Notes under the pieces: model-generated
Databases searched by the model: none
What the model saw: the letters and a program-made list of their open reading frames with translations, nothing else
Told to the model about the DNA's origin: nothing
Position numbers and translations under genes: made by a program
Assembly: GCA_965228695.1 (NCBI GenBank)
Contig: CBDDIB010000002.1
Coordinates: forward strand, 992,001-1,056,000
Length of the DNA: 64,000 nucleotides
Direction of reading: 5' to 3'
Source of the DNA: JAJFJD01 sp965228695
GTDB taxonomy: Bacteria > Pseudomonadota > Alphaproteobacteria > UBA8366
Part shown: positions 52,776-61,139 of the stretch, piece after piece
Position numbering within the stretch: the stretch's first letter is position 1
How the letters are laid out: every line of letters begins with the position of its first letter

Positions 52776-53558
52776 TTATAGAATCTGGCTCAGGAACTCC
52801 TTCGTCCGCGGATCTTTCGCGTCCGAGAAGAAGGTCGCGGGCGGGCCGTGCTCGACGATGATGCCGCGGTCGGTGAAATAGATATGATCCGCCAGCTCGC
52901 GGGCGAAGCCCATCTCATGGGTGACCAGGATGCAGGTCATGCCGTCTTCCGCGAGCTCCTGGATCGTGATCAGCACTTCCTTCACGGTTTCCGGGTCGAG
53001 CGCCGCGGTGACCTCGTCGAACAGCATCACGTCCGGCGTCATGGCGAGCGAGCGGGCGATCGCGACACGCTGCTGCTGGCCGCCCGACAGCTCGCCCGGA
53101 TAATGGTGCTCGCGGCCCTCCAGCCGGACTTTCTGGATCAGGCCGACCGCGCGATTCTCGACGTCTTCCTTGCTTTCCTTGAGCACGTGGATCGGCGCCA
53201 TCATGACATTCTCCAGCGCCGTCTTGTGCGGGAACAGATTGTATTGCTGAAACACCATGCCGACCTTCTTGCGCAGTTCCAGCTTGTCGAGTTTCGGATC
53301 GTTGACCTCGATCCCCTCGACCGTGATCGACCCCTGCTGGATGTCGTTCAAGGCGTTGATGCAGCGGATCAGCGTCGACTTGCCCGAGCCCGACGGGCCG
53401 ATGACGCAGATGACCTCGCCCTTCATGACGTCGAACGAAACACCCTTCAGTACCTCCAGTTCGCCGAAGGATTTATGCACGTCCTTCAGGCTGACCATCG
53501 GCTGGTCGGGCGTCCAGGCGGCGGAGCGGGCGGTGGTTTGCGCGGGTTCTGCGGTCAT
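52776..53558 (-). CDS. Polar amino acid ABC transporter, ATP-binding protein
   Basis: 260 residues. It is a complete ABC ATPase: Walker A GPSGSGKSTLIRCIN, the Q loop in VFQQYNLFPHKT, signature LSGGQQQRVAIARSL, Walker B VMLFDEVTAALDPE and the switch His in LVTHEMGFAREL. The sequence is typical of the GlnQ/AapP class of amino acid importers. It is the last gene of the set, and its own N-terminus has about 20 extra residues (TARSAAWTPDQPM) before the family core. Confidence 0.95.
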   Translation of the reverse strand: MTAEPAQTTARSAAWTPDQPMVSLKDVHKSFGELEVLKGVSFDVMKGEVICVIGPSGSGKSTLIRCINALNDIQQGSITVEGIEVNDPKLDKLELRKKVGMVFQQYNLFPHKTALENVMMAPIHVLKESKEDVENRAVGLIQKVRLEGREHHYPGELSGGQQQRVAIARSLAMTPDVMLFDEVTAALDPETVKEVLITIQELAEDGMTCILVTHEMGFARELADHIYFTDRGIIVEHGPPATFFSDAKDPRTKEFLSQIL

Positions 53559-53598
53559 GTCGGTGTCCCCTGCGGTGTCCTTATCGTTGGGTCGGGCA

Positions 53599-54534
53599 TC
53601 AGATCTTCACCGCGTAGCGGCGCTCCAGCGAGATCGTCCAGCGCGCGATCGGATAGCAGTAGAGGAAGAAGATCACGAGCAGGAAGGAATAGAACGGTCC
53701 CAGCAGTTCGGGCCGGCTGCCTTCCGCGGCCATCGCCTGCTGCGAATGGGTGACGGCCTCCTCGACGCCCATGATCGAGGCGAGCGGCGTCGCCATGGTC
53801 AGGATGGCGTACCAGTTCATCCAGGGCGGGATCATCCGCTTGATGCATTGCGGCAGGATGATCATCCACATCGTCTGGCGGCGCGAGAAGGCGAGACTTT
53901 CGGCGGATTCCCATTGGCCGGAGGGAAGCGACAGCACGGCGCCCCGCACGACCTCTGAGATGTTGGCCATCACCGGCAGCGAGAAGCCGATGGTCGCCTT
54001 CATCCAATCGGGGATGTTGATTTCGACGCCGAACACGGTGATTTGGAACGGCAGCAGCAGCATGATGCAGAACAGCAGCACGAGCCACGGCGAGTTGCGG
54101 AAGAACTGGGTGACCAGCCAGGAACCGCCGCGCACCGGGGCGAGCAGCGAGACCTGCATCAGGCCGAGCGCCGCGCCGGCGACGGTGCCGATCGCCATGG
54201 CGAAGAAACTGATTACCAGGTTCAGCACGAATCCCCACAGGACGAACGGCACCCAGCGGACGAAGGTCGTGAACAGGGATTCGCGCGCGCCGGATGCCTG
54301 GGCGAAGACCTCCGAGATGCCGAACGAAAGCAAAAAGACGGCGGCAAGCACCAGGCCGTGCCACGCCTTGAGCTCGATGCGCGGCGGCATGAAGGCCGGG
54401 CGGGTCAGCCGGTCGCCGGGCGGCAGTAGGACCGGCAGGTCGGTCTTCGCCGCCGCCGCGTCCGCCGGGACGAGCCCGGGGATCGGCTGCGCCCATCGGG
54501 GGCGCGGAAAACGGAGCCGGGAAAATTTCGCCAT
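53599..54534 (-). CDS. Polar amino acid ABC transporter permease, second (AapM-like)
   Basis: 311 residues from the ATG at 54534; the first A is shared with the TAA of the preceding permease gene. There are six membrane helices with the permease loop ENISEVVRGAV-like sequence (ANISEVVRGAVLSLPSGQWESAESL) that docks with the ATPase. A long Pro/Arg-rich N-terminal tail precedes the first helix. With the other permease it forms the heterodimeric channel. Confidence 0.92.
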   Translation of the reverse strand: MAKFSRLRFPRPRWAQPIPGLVPADAAAAKTDLPVLLPPGDRLTRPAFMPPRIELKAWHGLVLAAVFLLSFGISEVFAQASGARESLFTTFVRWVPFVLWGFVLNLVISFFAMAIGTVAGAALGLMQVSLLAPVRGGSWLVTQFFRNSPWLVLLFCIMLLLPFQITVFGVEINIPDWMKATIGFSLPVMANISEVVRGAVLSLPSGQWESAESLAFSRRQTMWMIILPQCIKRMIPPWMNWYAILTMATPLASIMGVEEAVTHSQQAMAAEGSRPELLGPFYSFLLVIFFLYCYPIARWTISLERRYAVKI

Positions 54535-55277
54535 TATCCGTAGCCCGGAATTTTCATCTTCCGCTCCCAGCGATTCATCATCCACACCAGGACGCCGACC
54601 AGGCCGATGTAATAGACGAACAGCACGAACATCATCTCCGGCACGTTCACGTTGTCGGACCAAATTTGGTTCGCGGTGTACATCATCTCCGGCACCGCGA
54701 TGGCGTAGGCGAGGGTCGTCGTCTTCAGCAGGTTGACGAGGTTGTTGTTGAGCGACGGCAGGCAGACGCGGAAGGCAAGCGGCAGGATGATGTAGATGTA
54801 AGCTTTGAGCCGGCTGTAGCCGAGCGATTCCGCGGCCTCGCGCGTGGCGGTCGGCACCGCCTCGATTCCCGCGCGGAAAATCTCCACGTTAAAGGCGCCG
54901 GCGAAGAAGGACAGCGACACGACCGCCCAGCCGAACGCGCCGATATACGCCTGCTGGAACCCGCCGGCGTCATAGGTCGGTGTGAAATTGCCCAACACGA
55001 AATAGAAGAAAAGGATCTGGACCAGCGGTGGCGTGTTGCGGAAAAGCTGAATATAGCCCGCCATCGTCAGCCGCAGCAGCTTGGACCGCGCGCCCTGCGC
55101 CCACGCGCCGACGATTCCGACGATGGTGCTGAAGATCAGGCAGGCGATAATCAGTTCGAAGGAAACCCAAATCGCGTGAATGAACCGGTCGTATTCGTAC
55201 TGATCGTAGAAAATAATGAAATTGATGCCGGTCTTCTCATACAGGTTCTGGAAGAACGGCGCGATCACCTCGAGCAA
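54534..55277 (-). CDS. Polar amino acid ABC transporter permease, first (AapQ-like)
   Basis: 247 residues from the TTG at 55277, chosen because an excellent GGGGAGG lies 6 nt upstream and homologues start MLE-like (here TTG then LEVIAPFFQNLYEKTG). A longer frame from the GTG at 55358 begins inside the 11-bp hairpin and adds 27 unlikely residues. Membrane helices flank the EAA loop (NVEIFRAGIEAVPTATREAAESLGYSRL). Its TAA shares its final A with the next gene's ATG. Confidence 0.88.
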   Translation of the reverse strand: MLEVIAPFFQNLYEKTGINFIIFYDQYEYDRFIHAIWVSFELIIACLIFSTIVGIVGAWAQGARSKLLRLTMAGYIQLFRNTPPLVQILFFYFVLGNFTPTYDAGGFQQAYIGAFGWAVVSLSFFAGAFNVEIFRAGIEAVPTATREAAESLGYSRLKAYIYIILPLAFRVCLPSLNNNLVNLLKTTTLAYAIAVPEMMYTANQIWSDNVNVPEMMFVLFVYYIGLVGVLVWMMNRWERKMKIPGYG

Positions 55278-55335
55278 CGTTTGCCTCCCCGGCGATTCGA
55301 GCGTGTTGTTTTTGCCGTCTTGGATCCCGGGCACC

Positions 55336-55364
55336 GGACGCGTGGCGAAATTTGCCACGCGTCC
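55336..55364. promoter_or_regulatory. Intra-operon hairpin between binding-protein and permease genes
   Basis: A perfect 11-bp stem (GGACGCGTGGC with GCCACGCGTCC) and a 7-nt loop (GAAATTT) sit in the 118-bp gap between the binding-protein stop and the permease start. No T tract follows. Such hairpins commonly stabilise or attenuate the upstream, highly expressed binding-protein message. Confidence 0.65.
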
Positions 55365-55394
55365 AGGCTCGGGTTTGTCAGGACGGGCGCACCC

Positions 55395-56237
55395 TTATTT
55401 CAGGTGGCCGTGCTCGAACGCGAACTTTTCACGCATTTTCTTGAGATACTCGGTCGGCTGGATGCCCCACTTCTTTTCCAGTTCCATCAGCTTTCCCGAC
55501 GCATGCCAATGATAGATCATGCCGGACATGAAGCGTCCCCAAATGCCGTCGCGCTCCTTGAGCGGTACGGCCAGTCCCCACGGGTTGTCGTCTTCGGTTG
55601 CCAGCGGCATCTCGAAGTTATTCCAGTCGCCGGACGCCAGATCGGCCATGATGGAGGAGTCGTCGTAAACCCAGGCGACGCATTTTCCGTCGCGCAGCGC
55701 CTGCTTCGCTTCCGCGTTGCCGACGAAGGCGACGATCTTCGCCTTGTACCGCTTCGAGACGGCCTTGTTATAGAACGCGCCCTGTTTGCCGCAGACCGGC
55801 TTGCCCGTCAGGTCGGCCCAGGTTTTCACCGCGCCCTTCTTGGCGAGCACGTTGGTGCCCGACGTGTAATAGTTCGGGTCGACGATGCCGACGATCTTAC
55901 GGCGGTCGGTACGGTCCGACATGGTGGCGATCATCAGGTCGATCTTGCCCTGCTGCAGGAACTGCATCCGGTTGGACGACTGCACGGGCACGAGCTCAAG
56001 CTTCACGCCCATGGTATCCGCGACGTCCTTCGCAAGGTCGACTTCCATGCCGACAAGTTTGCCCGACGGATCGCGAAAACCCCATGGCTTGTAGTCGGCC
56101 TTGACGCCGACGACGAGCTTGCCGCGCTCCAACACCTTCTTGAAGCGATCGTTGGCGGCGTCGGCGCTGACGGCGCTTGTCATGACGCCAGCCGCGGCGA
56201 CCGCACAGGCCAGCGTTGTCAGGAATCGGCTTCCCAT
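55395..56237 (-). CDS. Polar amino acid ABC transporter, substrate-binding protein
   Basis: 280 residues from the ATG at 56237 (GGGAG 7 nt upstream; the frame extends 16 codons further). A signal peptide (FLTTLACAVAAAGVMTSAVSADA) precedes a type II solute-binding fold: LVVGVKADYKPWGFRDPSGKLVG, VQSSNRMQFLQQGKIDLMIATMSDR, and a hinge KKWGIQP. It delivers a polar amino acid to the two-permease importer encoded downstream. It starts the operon of four genes. The exact substrate is not determinable. Confidence 0.93.
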   Translation of the reverse strand: MGSRFLTTLACAVAAAGVMTSAVSADAANDRFKKVLERGKLVVGVKADYKPWGFRDPSGKLVGMEVDLAKDVADTMGVKLELVPVQSSNRMQFLQQGKIDLMIATMSDRTDRRKIVGIVDPNYYTSGTNVLAKKGAVKTWADLTGKPVCGKQGAFYNKAVSKRYKAKIVAFVGNAEAKQALRDGKCVAWVYDDSSIMADLASGDWNNFEMPLATEDDNPWGLAVPLKERDGIWGRFMSGMIYHWHASGKLMELEKKWGIQPTEYLKKMREKFAFEHGHLK

Positions 56238-56462
56238 TAGAAAACTCCCTTCGTGTAAATCCAGAAAATCTTGATCTGTACTCACCCCTCATGAGTACTT
56301 TTCCATGTTTATCCGGCAATCACAATACGATGATGCGGGCTCGTTCCGAACGAGCCCGGTGAAGCCGCCGGGATAATCCGGAACGACGGGCGGTGGTAGG
56401 GAGGTAGCGCTGCGCCGTTCGGCGCGGGGAGGGAGTGGGTTAGCGGAAGGCGGAGGGCGGAT

Positions 56463-56771
56463 TTACCAGGGCAGGCCGTCGATCGACGTAAGGGCCAGAC
56501 CGTCTTCGAAAAGAACGTTGTCGCCGGCCGACGGATCATCGGCCGCGATCCATTGATCCATTTGCCGCTGTGCGTCGGCATGGCCGGCCGCCCCCTGCGT
56601 CCAATCGCCGGCATCGGCGCCGCCTGCGCCGGACCCGTCGCCGATGGCGTCGATCCACAGGACGTCATGCGCATTGATTCCAATGACCTCGGTCGACATA
56701 TCTGTCGCGTCGGCTGCGGCGTTGCCGTTACCCAAATCCAAGTCCTTCTCGTCTTTCTCAGGATTTGCCAT
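56463..56771 (-). CDS. Small acidic hypothetical protein
   Basis: 102 residues, highly acidic (many D and E, few basic residues), low in Cys. Repeated short Gly/Ala/Asp stretches (DGSGAGGADAGDWTQGAAGHADAQ) suggest a soluble, partly disordered protein. A longer overlapping frame on the same strand (56309-56878) is basic and of arginine-rich shadow type, so I take the acidic frame. No family is recognised. No clear ribosome site is seen. Confidence 0.5.
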   Translation of the reverse strand: MANPEKDEKDLDLGNGNAAADATDMSTEVIGINAHDVLWIDAIGDGSGAGGADAGDWTQGAAGHADAQRQMDQWIAADDPSAGDNVLFEDGLALTSIDGLPW

Positions 56772-56997
56772 ATCGCTATACCCAGACTGGTTCGAAAACC
56801 TCGAAAACCGGCGGCGATGCGCTCGATTGAAGGGTGACTATAGGGACGCTCGGATCGGCGTGCCGTGATTCTGGTCACATCTCGATGAACAAAAACCTAT
56901 TCAAGGGACGAAAATGTAAGGTTAATTTCGATTAACCGTGATGCAGCCCTGTTTCCGGGGCTTGCGGGGACCGTTTGAAAAGAAGGTGACATTGCAG

Positions 56998-57360
56998 ATG
57001 AAGAATTTAGCGCCTGATATCTTCCGCCAACGGCTTGTCATCGAGGGGTATTGGCGTATCGCCGTGGATGACCGGGTCGTAGGGGACTTCTTGACCGGGC
57101 TGGCCGCGGCGGTCGGATTGACCGCCTATGGCAAACCGACCGTTTTCAGTCCCGCCTCCGGTGAGGGACGGCCGGAGAATGCGGGATATGATGCATTCCT
57201 GCCGCTCATCGACAGCGGTATTTCGGGCTACTTCTGGTCCGCGCCGCGGTTCCTGTCCGTGGTGCTTTATAGCTGCACAACCTTCGATACCGATGCCGCC
57301 GTCACCTACACCCGCCAATTCTTCGATATCGAGGGTGAGATCGCGCAGATGACGTTTTAA
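56998..57360 (+). CDS. SpeD-like (S-adenosylmethionine decarboxylase-related) protein
   Basis: 120 residues from the ATG at 56998; an in-frame TTG at 56992 and a GTG lie a few codons before. The QRLVIEGYW start, the LTGLAAAVGLT helix, GYDAFLPLIDSGIS and FLSVVLYSCTTFDTDAAVTYTRQFF resemble prokaryotic AdoMet decarboxylase. S73 and C93 are 20 residues apart, as the cleavage Ser and catalytic Cys (S63/C83) are in the Thermotoga enzyme, but the His five residues after the Ser is Tyr78 here. It may not be an active decarboxylase. It lies beside the ChrR/RpoE genes. Confidence 0.6.
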   Translation: MKNLAPDIFRQRLVIEGYWRIAVDDRVVGDFLTGLAAAVGLTAYGKPTVFSPASGEGRPENAGYDAFLPLIDSGISGYFWSAPRFLSVVLYSCTTFDTDAAVTYTRQFFDIEGEIAQMTF

Positions 57361-57403
57361 CGGTGGTGACGCGGCCGAGGATCGATGACGAAGGCCGAGC
57401 CGC

Positions 57404-58078
57404 CTACCGGTCCAGAATCGGCCGCAACAGGCGCGGCAGAATGCCGGTGAAGCGCAGCGGCGCGTCGGTGACGACAAGCGCGAGACACGGTCCGTCCGCA
57501 TCGACAATTGGCTGATGCTTGATACCCGGGTCGGCCTGTTCGACGTCGCCGCGGACGAAATGCTGCCCCGCATCCGTAAACCCGCCGTCGAGCACCAACG
57601 TCATCTCTTCCCCGTGGTGCCCGTGGTGGGGAACCACCGTTTCCGGGGCAAGTTTCAAGAGATACGCACTCGACGTTCCATCTCCTGACTCCACGGCCAA
57701 AGTGTGCCGGTGGATGCCCGGGGCGACACGGCGCCATGCCACTGACTCCGCCGACCCGTCGGCGAGATAGTCCCGCAGCGGGCGCGGAATCGACATGTCG
57801 ACGTTGACGGCCGCGCGAAGTGACGCTGGTGCATCGGCAGATGCATCATCCGTCTCGTCCAATCGGCCCAAAACGGAGTCCAAAGCATCGTCGGACATGG
57901 CCGATACCGGCGCCGACTCCATCAACGCACCGCCGAGCGTTTCGGCGTTCTCGACCACAGCACGGCAGCGCGGACAGAGCGCCAGATGGGTTGCGATCAA
58001 CAGCGACTGTGCTTCGTCGGTATTGCCTGCGCCATATTCAAGCAGCAGGTCGTCGGTGGGATGATGGCTGGCTTTCAT
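57404..58078 (-). CDS. chrR: Anti-sigma factor ChrR (ZAS-cupin)
   Basis: 224 residues. The N-terminal zinc-binding anti-sigma domain has HLALCPRC (HxxxCxxC) after HHPTDDLLLEYGAG. The C-terminal cupin domain carries the metal ligands in VVPHHGHHGEEMTLVLDGGF. It inhibits the ECF11 sigma factor encoded upstream, and singlet oxygen or organic peroxide releases it. The ATG overlaps the rpoE stop by 4 bp. Confidence 0.9.
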   Translation of the reverse strand: MKASHHPTDDLLLEYGAGNTDEAQSLLIATHLALCPRCRAVVENAETLGGALMESAPVSAMSDDALDSVLGRLDETDDASADAPASLRAAVNVDMSIPRPLRDYLADGSAESVAWRRVAPGIHRHTLAVESGDGTSSAYLLKLAPETVVPHHGHHGEEMTLVLDGGFTDAGQHFVRGDVEQADPGIKHQPIVDADGPCLALVVTDAPLRFTGILPRLLRPILDR

Positions 58079-58656
58079 CGCTCGTCTCCAAGTGTCTGAC
58101 GCACGCGGGCAAAGGCCAACCGGATGCGCGACTTGACCGTGCCGAGGGGCAGGCCGAGTTCATCCGCGATTTCGCGGTGCGGTTTGTCCTGAAAAAAGGA
58201 AAGCATGATTGCCTGTTTCTGGTCCGGCGGCAGCATGTCGATCGCCGCGCGGACGCGGGCGCCTTGCTGATTGGCCTCGATCTGTTGATCTGCGGCCGGG
58301 TCGGCGTCGCGGACCAGCGCGGGGTCCTCCGGATCGAATTCCGGCCGACGCTCTCGCCTGATCCGGTCGATCCGCAGATTTCGGGCAATCCTGAATATCC
58401 AAGTACTCGGAGCGGCCACCGAGGGATCGAACAAGTGCGCCTTTCGCCAAACGCGCAAGAGCGTTTCCTGGGCCAACTCCTCCGCCGCTTCATTGTTGGC
58501 CCCGTGCCGGATGAGATACGCTTTTACCCGGGGGGCGAAGTGGGCGAACAATCCTGAAAACGCGGCGCGGTCCCGGTGCTCCGAAACCGCGATCAACATG
58601 CCGATCAGATCGGAAGCTCCGTCGGCCGCCACGGGTCGGTGCTCCGCCTGTCTCAT
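58075..58656 (-). CDS. rpoE: ECF sigma factor RpoE, ECF11-type
   Basis: About 193 residues from the ATG at 58656; the frame also opens at an ATG at 58740, but the proposed promoter would start transcription next to that codon and the longer form has an untypical Arg-rich N-terminus. Region 2 (FSGLFAHFAPRVKAYLI, AEELAQETLLRVWRKAHLFD) and region 4 (LPPDQKQAIMLSFFQDKPHREIADELGLPLGTVKSRIRLAF) are complete. With ChrR it forms the singlet-oxygen response of alphaproteobacteria. It likely activates itself and the divergent lipid operon. Confidence 0.9.
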   Translation of the reverse strand: MRQAEHRPVAADGASDLIGMLIAVSEHRDRAAFSGLFAHFAPRVKAYLIRHGANNEAAEELAQETLLRVWRKAHLFDPSVAAPSTWIFRIARNLRIDRIRRERRPEFDPEDPALVRDADPAADQQIEANQQGARVRAAIDMLPPDQKQAIMLSFFQDKPHREIADELGLPLGTVKSRIRLAFARVRQTLGDER

Positions 58657-58747
58657 GCGTGCGACGCCGCGCGCTCGCCGCACAGTCGGCAAATCACGCG
58701 GAGGGATAGGAAAATTTTCAATAGCAACTGATGCTTCCATATACGGT

Positions 58748-58775
58748 GATACGCATACAGGGGCACTTTAGATCA
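58748..58775 (-). promoter_or_regulatory. ECF11-type promoter of rpoE-chrR
   Basis: On the minus strand TGATCTAAA (58775-58767) is followed after 13 bp by CGTA (58753-58750), so the -35 to -10 distance is 16 bp. It has the same layout as the plus-strand element at 58850, and TGATC agrees with the RpoE -35 of Rhodobacter. It fits self-activation of rpoE. Confidence 0.6.
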
Positions 58776-58849
58776 CTTTCCTGGGAAGAATGTCGGCAAA
58801 TTCGACACTGACATAATGCTCGTCGATCGCGTTCATACCTGAAACTCAA

Positions 58850-58877
58850 TGATCCAAACTTCGAATAGCAACGTAGA
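58850..58877 (+). promoter_or_regulatory. ECF11-type promoter of the lipid operon
   Basis: TGATCCAAA (58850-58858), 13 bp, then CGTA (58872-58875). The -35 TGATCC equals the consensus I recall for R. sphaeroides RpoE. The spacing equals that of the minus-strand element. It lies about 80 bp before the FAD oxidoreductase ATG. Confidence 0.65.
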
Positions 58878-58957
58878 GAGACTTACTAAAAATGCAAACG
58901 ACAAAATAAGTCGTCAATTCGACCCTTCGACAGGCGCTTAAGGATAACCGCATAGAC

Positions 58958-60337
58958 ATGCCCTGGGACGCAAGAACTCATCCGTCGGACCCCTCCGAGC
59001 TGTCGGAACCGCGCAAGATTGCCGTCATCGGCGGCGGAATTTCCGGTCTCTCCTGCGCTTGGCTTCTCGGTCAACATCATTCGGTAACGATCTTCGAGCA
59101 GAACGGATACGCAGGCGGGCACTCCAATACGGTCGAGGTCGACGGACCCGATGGGCCGGTTGCAGTCGATACCGGCTTTATCGTCTACAACGAAGTCAAC
59201 TACCCGAACCTCGTTGCCTTGTTCGATCACATGTCGGTCCCGACCGCGGACAGCGACATGTCCTTTGCGGTATCGATTGCCGAGGGTGCGCTCGAATATG
59301 CCGGTACCGATCTGAACGGCTTGTTCGCACAGCGCCGAAACATCGTGCGGCCTCGGTTTTGGCGCATGATCGCCGACATCCTCCGTTTCTATCGCGAGGC
59401 GCCGGCCCTGCTGGGCGATACGGCGGCGGAAGCGGTGACGTTGGGTGAGTATCTGGACGCGAACCGCTACAGCCGGGTTTTTGTCGACGACCATTTGTTG
59501 CCGATGGCGGCGGCGATCTGGTCTGCGCCCGTCGATGAAATGCGGCGGCACCCGGCGCAGGCCTTCGTCCGGTTTTGCGCCAGCCACGGATTACTCAAGG
59601 TAAACGACCGGCCGCAATGGCGGACGGTCCGCGGCGGCAGCCGGGAATACGTGCGCCGGGTATTGGCGGGATTCGACCATGAAATGCGGTTGGGCGATCC
59701 GGTCGTCGCCGTCGAACGGCCGGGAACGGGCGCCGTTGTTCGCACGCGGTCCGGCCGGGCCGATCGATTCGACGCCGTTGTCATGGCGACCCATGCGGAT
59801 CAGGCGTTGGCGCTGTTGACGGATGCCGACGCCGGCGAGCGCGACGTGCTTGGCGCGTTTCCGTATCAGGAAAACGTGGCGGTGTTGCACAGCGATCCCG
59901 CGTTGATGCCGCGCCGCCGTTCGGTTTGGTCGAGTTGGAATTTCTTGAAATCCTCCAACCAAGCCGAGCAAGATACCGTCTGTGTTTCGTACTGGATGAA
60001 TCGGCTGCAACCGCTCAATACCGCCATGCCGCTCTTCGTGACCTTGAACCCCGACCGTCCCATCGCCGACGATTCAATCCATCGAACCTTCCAGTATCAT
60101 CACCCGGTCTTCGGCCATCGGTCGCCGGCCGCGCAGCGGCGCATTTGGTCGCTTCAGGGCCGGCGGGATACCTGGTTCTGCGGCAGCTATTGCGGCGCCG
60201 GGTTTCATGAGGACGGCTTGCAGTCCGGCTTGGCGGTCGCCGAAATGCTGGGCGGCGTTCGACGGCCGTGGACGGTGGCCGGCGAATCGGACCGGATCGC
60301 GCTAAGCGCGAGGCCGACTTTCGCGGACGCAGCATGA
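58958..60337 (+). CDS. FAD-dependent amine oxidase-like oxidoreductase
   Basis: 459 residues. It starts with a dinucleotide-binding motif (KIAVIGGGISGLSCAWLLGQHHSVTIFEQNGYAGGHSNT) and a second FAD-contact segment near the end (YCGAGFHEDGLQSGLAVAEMLGG), as in the NAD(P)-binding amine oxidase/phytoene-desaturase-like family. It heads an operon with DUF1365, a CFA-type methyltransferase and a transporter. In Rhodobacter, similar genes belong to the RpoE regulon and act on phospholipid acyl chains (furan fatty acid synthesis, as I recall). It probably oxidises an acyl chain in the membrane. Confidence 0.88.
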   Translation: MPWDARTHPSDPSELSEPRKIAVIGGGISGLSCAWLLGQHHSVTIFEQNGYAGGHSNTVEVDGPDGPVAVDTGFIVYNEVNYPNLVALFDHMSVPTADSDMSFAVSIAEGALEYAGTDLNGLFAQRRNIVRPRFWRMIADILRFYREAPALLGDTAAEAVTLGEYLDANRYSRVFVDDHLLPMAAAIWSAPVDEMRRHPAQAFVRFCASHGLLKVNDRPQWRTVRGGSREYVRRVLAGFDHEMRLGDPVVAVERPGTGAVVRTRSGRADRFDAVVMATHADQALALLTDADAGERDVLGAFPYQENVAVLHSDPALMPRRRSVWSSWNFLKSSNQAEQDTVCVSYWMNRLQPLNTAMPLFVTLNPDRPIADDSIHRTFQYHHPVFGHRSPAAQRRIWSLQGRRDTWFCGSYCGAGFHEDGLQSGLAVAEMLGGVRRPWTVAGESDRIALSARPTFADAA

Positions 60338-61122
60338 GCGCGACGGACGGATCACTTTACTACGGGCTGGTGACGCACCGCCGCCGTCGCCCGCGCGAGC
60401 ATAAGCTCGCCTACCGGGTCTATTCCTTCCTCCTCGACCTGGACGCCCTGCCGTCACTCGGCAAGCGATTGAAGCTGTTCTCCCACAATCGATTTAACCT
60501 GTTCAGTTTTTACGACCGGGACCACGGCGATCATAGCGGCCGCCCGCTGAAGGAATGGGTTGACGAGCACCTCCGGAAATCCGGGATGGCGCTGCCGGGC
60601 GGATCGGTAAAGATGCTCTGTTTTCCCCGATTGCTGGGATACGCCTTCAATCCGATCAGCGTCTTCTATTGCTATCGCGCGGATGGCGACCTCGCCGCCG
60701 TGCTGTACGAGGTTCACAACACCTTCGGCGAAAGTCACAGCTATCTGATCCCGGTGGACCGGCACAACAAAGGCGTGATCCGGCAGTCCTGCGACAAGGG
60801 ATTCTACGTGTCGCCCTTTATCGATATGGAAGCGCGCTACGATTTCCGGTTGATACCGCCCGAGGACAGGATGGCCTTGGTCATCGATCAGGCCGACCGT
60901 GACGGCGCGTTGTTGACCGCTTCGATCGTCGGCCGGCGGTCCGCCTTGACGGACCGCGCGCTGATCGCCGCCTTTTTCCGCATCCCGTTGGTGACGTTCA
61001 AGGTGATGGCCGGCATTCACTGGGAAGCGCTGGCATTGTGGCGCAAGGGTGCGCCTTACCGCAGCCGGCCCGCACCGCCGGCCCGTCCGGTCACCGTCGT
61101 GATGAATGCAGAGTCCTCATAA
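60334..61122 (+). CDS. DUF1365 protein
   Basis: 262 residues. The ATG overlaps the upstream stop (ATGA). The family pattern is clear: YYGLVTHRRRRPREHKLAYRVYSFLLDLD, LCFPRLLGYAFNPISVFYCYRADG, VLYEVHNTFGESHSYL and SPFIDMEARYDF. DUF1365 genes regularly sit between the FAD oxidoreductase and the CFA-type methyltransferase. Function is unproven; a role in handling fatty acids or phospholipids is inferred. Confidence 0.88.
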   Translation: MSATDGSLYYGLVTHRRRRPREHKLAYRVYSFLLDLDALPSLGKRLKLFSHNRFNLFSFYDRDHGDHSGRPLKEWVDEHLRKSGMALPGGSVKMLCFPRLLGYAFNPISVFYCYRADGDLAAVLYEVHNTFGESHSYLIPVDRHNKGVIRQSCDKGFYVSPFIDMEARYDFRLIPPEDRMALVIDQADRDGALLTASIVGRRSALTDRALIAAFFRIPLVTFKVMAGIHWEALALWRKGAPYRSRPAPPARPVTVVMNAESS

Positions 61123-61139
61123 GAAAGAAGGCACATCCA

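Noticed and set aside
54666..56240. 524-codon plus-strand frame across the amino acid transporter genes
   Set aside because: Antisense to a permease and a binding protein with clear motifs; it carries no recognisable domain.
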